Of a DNA stretch of 5,369 nt, positions 1 to 5,369 are shown piece by piece. The notes beneath the pieces are model-generated. The model was not told where the DNA came from. It worked only from the letters and a program-made list of their open reading frames with translations, and did no database searches. The position numbers and the translations under genes were made by a program. Source of the DNA: Aalborgiella sp031424795 (GTDB lineage Bacteria; Pseudomonadota; Gammaproteobacteria; Burkholderiales; Burkholderiaceae_C); assembly GCA_031424795.1 (NCBI GenBank), contig JANPIC010000182.1, positions 1 to 5,369 of the forward strand. Direction: 5' to 3'. Numbering within the stretch: position 1 is the first letter of the stretch; every line of letters begins with the position of its first letter.

Positions 1-243
1 GCCAGCGCCCACGCTGCCGTTGGCACCGGTGCGGTTTTCAACGATGACCGATGTTTTCAAAATCACACCCAAAGCGTTGGACACGATGCGGGCAATCACG
101 TCCGACGTGCCGCCGGCTGGAAAAGGCACGATGATTTTCAAAGGCTGGCTGGGCCAAGCGGCGGCTTGCGCTTGCGCGCCCAAAGCCGTCATGCCCAATG
201 AAGTGACAGCAACGGTTTCTAAAAATTGGCGGCGATTGTTCAC
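1..243 (-). CDS. Bug/TctC-family periplasmic substrate-binding protein, N-terminal part (3' end outside window)
   Basis: Only the first 81 codons are present; family members are usually about 320-330 residues. The product should be a secreted solute-binding receptor of a tripartite tricarboxylate transporter-type system; the ligand cannot be told from this fragment. Seen: a GTG start (MNNRRQFLET), an arginine pair followed by Q-F-L and a hydrophobic stretch (residues 11-22) ending in A-Q-A-Q-A-A-A, which resembles a Tat-type signal peptide cleaved near residues 25-29. The mature start then follows the family pattern: W30-P-S-Q-P, KIIVPFPAGG (36-45) with D48 close behind, and VENRTGANG (68-76). 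The GTG is chosen because GAGGAG lies 6 nt upstream and because the signal peptide begins right there; no ATG in this frame gives a complete signal. The gene stands alone after a 241-nt gap with its own promoter. Family assignment is firm. Confidence 0.9.
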   Translation of the reverse strand, partial: MNNRRQFLETVAVTSLGMTALGAQAQAAAWPSQPLKIIVPFPAGGTSDVIARIVSNALGVILKTSVIVENRTGANGSVGAG

Positions 244-249
244 GAAGGG

Positions 250-255
250 CTCCTC
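250..255 (-). promoter_or_regulatory. Ribosome binding site fixing the GTG start of the Bug gene
   Basis: On the minus strand GAGGAG lies 6 nt before the GTG at 243-241. This strong Shine-Dalgarno match supports the GTG start over any downstream codon. Confidence 0.75.
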
Positions 256-316
256 TGAGGGTGTTTATGGATGCTGTTGTTTTGCTCAGAACAAGAAGTC
301 TGACAACTGACATCTA

Positions 317-345
317 ATTATGCAGCCATCAACCCAAGGCGACAA
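317..345 (-). promoter_or_regulatory. Candidate sigma70 promoter of the Bug-family gene
   Basis: Read on the minus strand: -35 TTGTCG (340-345; 4/6 to consensus), a 17-nt spacer, and -10 CATAAT (317-322; 5/6). Transcription would start near 310, leaving a leader of about 67 nt before the GTG at 243. Two plus-strand copies of CTGACA (300-305 and 307-312) sit at the predicted start point, 7 nt apart; they could be an operator half-site pair, but this is speculative. Confidence 0.5.
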
Positions 346-415
346 GTCATCGATAACCCGTAGTTATTTGGAATGACTTAAACACGCTGGAATCGTCATT
401 TTTAAGGACAAAATA

Positions 416-466
416 TGTCGATAGCCGACGTATTTATTGCCTAATTAGCTATATTATTTATAGCAA
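416..466 (-). repeat. Interspersed repeat, intergenic copy (A)
   Basis: This 51-bp segment matches 4267-4317 inside metH at 38 of 51 positions without gaps and in the same orientation, counted by hand. The two copies share the exact block CGATAGCCG and the ends TGxCGATAGCCG and ATAGCAA; five of the 13 mismatches are consecutive. It contains a 6-bp inverted repeat, GCTATA/TATAGC with a 5-nt loop (448-464), which is degenerate in the metH copy. A second small inverted repeat, AAAAC-TAG-GTTTT (465-477), overlaps its edge, toward the VOC gene. The segment is much richer in A+T than the flanking genes. It lies between the VOC stop codon and the Bug promoter, so it could affect the 3' end of the VOC transcript. 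Similarity to the metH copy is not convincing beyond 416 or 466. Confidence 0.65.
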
Positions 467-484
467 AACTAGGTTTTAACGACC

Positions 485-910
485 TCAGCTCGCAAACAAC
501 TGCCCCATGTCCTTGAACGCTTTGAACTCCAGTGCGTTACCGCTGGGGTCTAGCAGGAAGAAGGTGGCTTGTTCGCCGACTTGGCCTTTGAAGCGGATGC
601 CGGGCTCTAGGACAAAGGGGGTGTTGCGGGCAGTGAGGCGCTCGGCCAAGGTGTGCCAAGCATCCCACGCCAGCACGACGCCGAAATGCGGCACGGGGAC
701 GCCGTGGCCGTCGACATGGTTGTGCATCAGCTCACGTTTGGCGGCGTTTGCTGGGGCGAGGTGGATGACCAGCTGGTGGCCGAAGAAGTTGAAATCGACC
801 CACTGGGCGCTGCTGCGCCCCTCAGCACAGCCGAACACAGTGCCATAAAAATGGCGCGATTCTGCCAAATCGGTGACGGGAATGGCGAGGTGGAAGGGTT
901 GCAGGCTCAC
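485..910 (-). CDS. VOC-superfamily (glyoxalase/extradiol dioxygenase-like) protein, COG3565 type
   Basis: A 141-residue single-domain protein made of two beta-alpha-beta-beta-beta modules, as usual for this superfamily. Seen: N-terminal FHLAIPVTDL with H7, then ESRHFYGTVFGC (17-28) with the family's R/FY pattern, VDFNFFGHQLVIH (38-50), VPHFGVVL (73-80) with H75, and DPSGNALEFKAF (121-132) with E128. H7, H75 and E128 fall at the usual metal-ligand places; H50 or Q46 may be the fourth. It is probably a cytoplasmic metalloenzyme, but superfamily members catalyse very different reactions (glyoxalase, dioxygenase, epimerase, antibiotic resistance), so no substrate is claimed. The start is GTG at 910-908, overlapping the TGA stop of the upstream phosphotransferase gene by 4 nt (GTGA). 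There is no good Shine-Dalgarno sequence, so translation is likely coupled to that gene. Confidence 0.88.
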   Translation of the reverse strand: MSLQPFHLAIPVTDLAESRHFYGTVFGCAEGRSSAQWVDFNFFGHQLVIHLAPANAAKRELMHNHVDGHGVPVPHFGVVLAWDAWHTLAERLTARNTPFVLEPGIRFKGQVGEQATFFLLDPSGNALEFKAFKDMGQLFAS

Positions 911-3009
911 GGTTTTTGCGGTGTTTCTACCGCTGCAGCAGTTGAAGCGGGTTTCAAGTAAAACGGCGCTTTCAGCTCGCCGGTTTTGAAGGCTTTGGAC
1001 GCGGTTTGGTAGTAGGCGATGGCTTCGTCGCGCAGCTGGGCGTTGATGGGGGCGGGGGTGGTGGCCAGGGTTTTGGGGTCGACCTGGTAGCTTTCGACGA
1101 CTTGCTTGGGCAGCAGCACCGTCAAGATATTGTCTTTCAAGTAACCCAAGGCTTGGTAGTTGCTGATGAAAGCACGCTGCTGGGCCAGGCCGGGCTCAAA
1201 AAACGAGCGGCCAAAAAACTGGGCGCTGCCGTTTTTGCCCAAGACCTCCATCAGCGTGGGGGCGATGTCGATTTGGCTGACCACGGGGGAGAACACCGCC
1301 GGTTTCAGCAAACCTGGCGCGTAGAAAATCAGAGGGATGTGGTAGCCCGTCACCGGCAGGCGGGTTTTGCCCGCAGCCGAGGCGCAATGGTCGGCCACGA
1401 TGACAAACAGCGTGTCTTTGAACCACGGTTTTTTGGACGCGTCTTTGATGAATTTACCGATCGCGTAGTCGGTGTATTTCACCGCGCCATCGCGACCGCC
1501 GGGGGAGGGGATGTCGATGCGGCCAGCCGGGTAGGTGTAGGGGCGGTGGTTCGACGTGGTCATGATTTGGGCGAAGAAGGGTTTCCCGTCTGTGCCCTTT
1601 TCGCCTTTGTCGTCCAGCGTGCGGATCACGTGGTCAAACAAATACTCGTCGGCCACGCCCCAGACGTTTTCGAAACCGACTTTGTCTTTGGGGATGTCGG
1701 TGCGGTCCACCACGCGGTAGTTGTTGGCGGCGTAGTAGGCGTTCATGTTGTCAAAGTAGCCATAGCCACCATAGAAAAAGAAGGTGGCAAAGCCTTGGTG
1801 TTTGAGCAACTCGCCCATGGTGGACAGGTGGTCATGCGCGGGGCGGCGCACGATGGCCTGGCCGGGGATGGGCGGTGTGCCCAGCGACAGCGCTTCCAAA
1901 CCGCGCACGGTGCGCGTGCCGGTGGCGAACATGCGGTCAAACTTCATGCCGGCTTTGCCGAGTTTGTCGAGCTCTGGCGTCAGTCCTTTATTACCGCCAT
2001 ACGAATCCATAAATTCTGCCGACAAGCTTTCGACCGAGATCATGATGATGTTTTTGGGTTTGCTGCTGAAGGGGGTGACGTTGGTGGCGGGCTCGTCGCT
2101 CAAGTCAGCTTTGCGGGCGTCGCCCAGAGATGTGCGCTTGACGCCCATTGCCACCAGCGCGGTGTTGGCTTGCGGTTGGGGCATGGTGCGGTAGAACTTG
2201 TCGTAATCCAGCTCGTTGCGACGCTGCGCGGCGGCGATGGTGAACAGGCCGTTGCCAGACAGCTCGGCAGCATAGGCGTTTTTGGGGTTGATCTCAGCGT
2301 CTTGCGGAATACCAGCGAGTTTTAACAGGTCTTTCGGGAGTTGGCTCGTCGTTTCTTGGCTGACCACGGGTAGAAACCGCTGCTCCATTTGATCAACATT
2401 GCCGGCATACAGCATGGCGGCTGGCACAACCACCGCGAACAAGGCCAAGCCCACACGCTGCAGCCAAGATAAGGCATGGCGGTCGGCACGGTTCACCGCA
2501 GGGCTGATCAGCATGAGAATCACCGCAGCCACCGCGCCAATGCCCGCCAAAATTTTGCCGACAGGGTAGGACTCGCGGATGTTGCCAATCACCTCTGAGG
2601 TGTAGATCAAATAATCCAGCGCAATGAAGTTAAAACGGGTTGAAAACTCCAGCCAAAACGTCGCCTCCGCCACCGCGCCAAACAGCAACAGCGCAATCGC
2701 CAGCCACAAATAGGTGAAACGAACCGTTTTGTGCCAGCCCTTGGTTCGCCACGTATTCGGCAACACAGCTTCGTAGAAACATATAGGTGCAATCAAAACG
2801 CTGACCACGCACAGGTCAAACCACAAACCCTTGAGGAAGATTTCGGGCCACAGCGGCAGCGGCACAGTTTCAAAGCTTTTGAAATTGTTGCCCTCAAAGC
2901 CGGTAAAAACCGTGAGCCCTAAGCGTGTGAGGGTGTAAATCATCAAAGCGACCACAGCGGCAATGACAGGAATGCGCGGAACGGCCGGAGCCAGGTTGTA
3001 TTTAGCCAT
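907..3009 (-). CDS. LTA synthase / OpgB-like membrane phosphotransferase (sulfatase fold, alkaline phosphatase superfamily)
   Basis: A complete 700-residue inner-membrane enzyme. Five hydrophobic segments are seen at about 12-33, 55-80, 97-118, 151-170 and 184-202; a linker (about 205-318) leads to a periplasmic sulfatase-fold domain (about 319-605). Motifs fit the LtaS/MdoB family (COG1368): SVES with metal ligand E327, GTRTVRG (364-370) holding the likely nucleophile T367 (T365 less likely), TSNHRPY (485-491) with H488, and VADHC (538-542) with ligands D540 and H541. Family members move phosphoglycerol or related head groups from phospholipid to envelope polymers. Gram-negative relatives include OpgB, which modifies osmoregulated periplasmic glucans, but the acceptor here is unknown. 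The C-terminal tail (about 606-700) has no motif I recognise. The ATG at 3009-3007 gives a short N-terminus before the first membrane segment; no Shine-Dalgarno is visible. It is divergent from gluconokinase and overlaps the downstream VOC gene by 4 nt. Confidence 0.88.
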   Translation of the reverse strand: MAKYNLAPAVPRIPVIAAVVALMIYTLTRLGLTVFTGFEGNNFKSFETVPLPLWPEIFLKGLWFDLCVVSVLIAPICFYEAVLPNTWRTKGWHKTVRFTYLWLAIALLLFGAVAEATFWLEFSTRFNFIALDYLIYTSEVIGNIRESYPVGKILAGIGAVAAVILMLISPAVNRADRHALSWLQRVGLALFAVVVPAAMLYAGNVDQMEQRFLPVVSQETTSQLPKDLLKLAGIPQDAEINPKNAYAAELSGNGLFTIAAAQRRNELDYDKFYRTMPQPQANTALVAMGVKRTSLGDARKADLSDEPATNVTPFSSKPKNIIMISVESLSAEFMDSYGGNKGLTPELDKLGKAGMKFDRMFATGTRTVRGLEALSLGTPPIPGQAIVRRPAHDHLSTMGELLKHQGFATFFFYGGYGYFDNMNAYYAANNYRVVDRTDIPKDKVGFENVWGVADEYLFDHVIRTLDDKGEKGTDGKPFFAQIMTTSNHRPYTYPAGRIDIPSPGGRDGAVKYTDYAIGKFIKDASKKPWFKDTLFVIVADHCASAAGKTRLPVTGYHIPLIFYAPGLLKPAVFSPVVSQIDIAPTLMEVLGKNGSAQFFGRSFFEPGLAQQRAFISNYQALGYLKDNILTVLLPKQVVESYQVDPKTLATTPAPINAQLRDEAIAYYQTASKAFKTGELKAPFYLKPASTAAAVETPQKP

Positions 3010-3016
3010 GGGGCGT

Positions 3017-3045
3017 AGTTTAAGCGCAGTTCAGGCCTTGTTGAA
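3017..3045 (-). promoter_or_regulatory. Candidate promoter of the phosphotransferase-VOC operon
   Basis: On the minus strand: TTCAAC (3040-3045, 4/6 to -35), a 17-nt spacer, and TAAACT (3017-3022, 4/6 to -10). Only 7 nt separate the -10 from the ATG at 3009, so the transcript would be leaderless or nearly so, matching the absence of a Shine-Dalgarno sequence. The hexamers are weak and the call is tentative. Confidence 0.3.
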
Positions 3046-3057
3046 TTGGGTTATCCT
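3030..3057 (+). promoter_or_regulatory. Candidate promoter of gluconokinase
   Basis: TATCCT (3052-3057, 4/6 to -10) lies 8 nt before the ATG at 3066; the best -35 at a 16-nt spacer is the poor TTCAGG (3030-3035, 3/6). It overlaps the opposite-facing candidate promoter within the 56-nt divergent spacer, so the two genes may compete for RNA polymerase. As drawn, the mRNA would have almost no leader. Confidence 0.28.
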
Positions 3058-3065
3058 TAGCAAAT

Positions 3066-3608
3066 ATGTCAAAAATGGTTACATCTCGGACGCCACTTTC
3101 TACCCAGACGAACGCCCACGCTTTCGTGGTGATGGGCGTTTCAGGCTGCGGCAAATCGTCTTTGGCCGAAGCGATTGCGCAAGATTTAGGCGGCGTCATG
3201 CTGGAAGGCGATGCTTTTCACCCCGCCGCCAGCCAAGAAAAAATGGCGCAAGGCACACCGCTGACCGACCAAGACCGCGTGGGCTGGCTCATTGCTTTGG
3301 GCGAAGCCCTGGCTCGCAACCCCGGGAACACCGTTTTAAGCTGCTCCGCCCTGAAGAAAAGCTATCGCGATACTTTGCGCAGTTACAAGCCGAACTTGCG
3401 CTTCGTCTACCTGGACATCAGCCCCGCCACCGCTTTGGCGCGTGTCTCGTCACGCGCCGTGGCAGATGGCCACTTTTTCCCTGCCACGCTGGTGGACAAC
3501 CAGTTTGCCACGCTGGAAGTGCCGACGGGCGAAGCGGGCGTGCTGACGGTGGACGCCACTGCGCCGTTGCCAGAGCTGGTGGCGCAGGTTAGGGCTTGGT
3601 TGGGTTAA
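3066..3608 (+). CDS. gntK: Gluconokinase (GntK family)
   Basis: A 180-residue cytoplasmic P-loop kinase that phosphorylates D-gluconate with ATP to 6-phosphogluconate, feeding the Entner-Doudoroff and pentose phosphate routes. E. coli GntK has 175 residues, so this is full length. Seen: Walker A GVSGCGKS (24-31), EGDAFHP (47-53) with gluconate-site residues D49 and H52, KMAQGTPLTDQDRVGWL (59-75), CSALKKSYRD (93-102), R126 and R130 in the lid region, and HFFPATLVDNQFATLE (136-151). The last motif usually reads SQF where this has NQF. The first ATG (3066) is kept because it leaves 19 residues before the FVVMG strand, similar to E. coli; ATG at 3075 is also possible. Neither has a clear Shine-Dalgarno. 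No gluconate transporter, dehydratase or regulator adjoins it. Its TAA stop (3606-3608) lies within the outer end of the following inverted repeat. Confidence 0.93.
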   Translation: MSKMVTSRTPLSTQTNAHAFVVMGVSGCGKSSLAEAIAQDLGGVMLEGDAFHPAASQEKMAQGTPLTDQDRVGWLIALGEALARNPGNTVLSCSALKKSYRDTLRSYKPNLRFVYLDISPATALARVSSRAVADGHFFPATLVDNQFATLEVPTGEAGVLTVDATAPLPELVAQVRAWLG

Positions 3609-3712
3609 ATCCCCTCAATCCCCCCTTTTTCAAAGTGGGAAGACTAGTGCCAAGATCACTTTTTCTGACTTATTCCCCACTTTGAAAAAGAGGGATTGAG
3701 GGGATTTAAACC
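3602..3712. repeat. MITE-like long inverted repeat between convergent genes
   Basis: Two arms, 3605-3641 and 3673-3709, are reverse complements over about 34 of 37 positions, differing by one substitution and two single-base indels. A 31-nt centre (3642-3672) separates them, and two or three further pairs extend the arms to 3602/3712. Each arm, read inward, carries AAATCCCC, TCAATCCC and CTTTTTCAAAGTGGG. The size, high arm identity and outer TTAAA resemble non-autonomous palindromic elements (MITE-like) built on a CCC-TTTTTCAAAG-GGG core, which I recall as common between genes in proteobacteria. No transposase and no clear target-site duplication are seen. The element fills the whole gap between the gluconokinase and metH stop codons. 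Confidence 0.75.
3605..3709. terminator. Probable bidirectional terminator formed by the long inverted repeat
   Basis: The RNA of either strand can fold into a stem of about 35 bp directly after a stop codon: gluconokinase's TAA is at 3606-3608, and metH's TAA is at 3715-3713. No canonical U-tract follows the hairpin on either side, so it may protect or process 3' ends, or block convergent polymerases, rather than act as a classical intrinsic terminator. Function is inferred from position and structure. Confidence 0.5.

Positions 3713-5369
<1,657 letters not shown>

Noticed and set aside
38..313. 91-codon minus-strand frame near the left edge
   Set aside because: The Bug-family signal peptide and mature motifs are in a different frame starting at GTG 243; this frame is a shadow that also runs through the leader and promoter.
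465..477. Small inverted repeat AAAAC-TAG-GTTTT after the VOC gene, considered as a terminator
   Set aside because: The stem is only 5 bp and mostly A-T, too weak for an intrinsic terminator; it is noted under the neighbouring repeat instead.
1048..1078. G-rich run (GGGGG-C-GGGGG ... GGG-TTTT-GGGG) on the plus strand, a possible G-quadruplex
   Set aside because: It falls in codons for an Ala/Pro/Thr-rich part of the phosphotransferase tail in GC-rich DNA. One loop is about 9 nt long, and nothing around it suggests a regulatory role.
1006..2325. 439-codon open frame on the plus strand inside the phosphotransferase gene
   Set aside because: It runs antisense to an intact gene with clear family motifs. 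Its translation is a low-complexity Val/Gly/Ala/His-rich string typical of the reverse strand of GC-rich coding DNA.
2963..3592. 209-codon plus-strand frame overlapping gluconokinase
   Set aside because: It covers the same strand in a different frame from a full-length GntK with every motif present; its translation is Arg/Gly-rich with no family match.

Overview
The window looks like ordinary chromosome of a betaproteobacterium, most likely family Comamonadaceae (Burkholderiales). This is inferred from a Bug/TctC-type tricarboxylate-transporter binding protein, a high-GC coding style with GTG starts, and the MetH, VOC (COG3565-like) and gluconokinase sequences. I cannot assign a genus.

Layout, left to right: (1) the 5' end of a Bug-family periplasmic binding protein gene on the minus strand, running off the left edge, with a GTG start at 243. 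(2) A 241-nt AT-rich gap (244-484) holding a good sigma70-like promoter for that gene and one copy of a short interspersed repeat (416-466). (3) A minus-strand pair: a large membrane-anchored LTA-synthase/OpgB-type phosphotransferase (907-3009), followed with a 4-nt stop/start overlap by a small VOC-fold protein (485-910). (4) A 56-nt divergent spacer with candidate promoters both ways, each very close to its start codon. (5) A plus-strand gluconokinase (3066-3608). (6) A ~111-bp near-perfect inverted repeat (3602-3712) filling the whole space between two converging genes and probably ending transcription of both. (7) The C-terminal part of cobalamin-dependent methionine synthase metH on the minus strand, running off the right edge.

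The genes do not form one pathway: solute uptake, envelope phosphotransfer, gluconate entry into central metabolism, and methionine synthesis / methyl-group recycling. The only clear operon is the phosphotransferase-VOC pair.

The most interesting signal is a repeat. A 51-bp segment of the gap at 416-466 matches 38 of 51 positions, without gaps and in the same orientation, with 4267-4317 inside metH. That second copy begins exactly where the protein departs from other MetH sequences: about 35 residues stand between the conserved APK and DYIG motifs, where E. coli MetH has about five. A dispersed repeat therefore seems to have inserted in frame into the reactivation domain of an essential-type enzyme and been kept as coding sequence, much like Rickettsia palindromic elements. 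I found no CRISPR array, tRNA, rRNA, transposase, phage gene or defence system.
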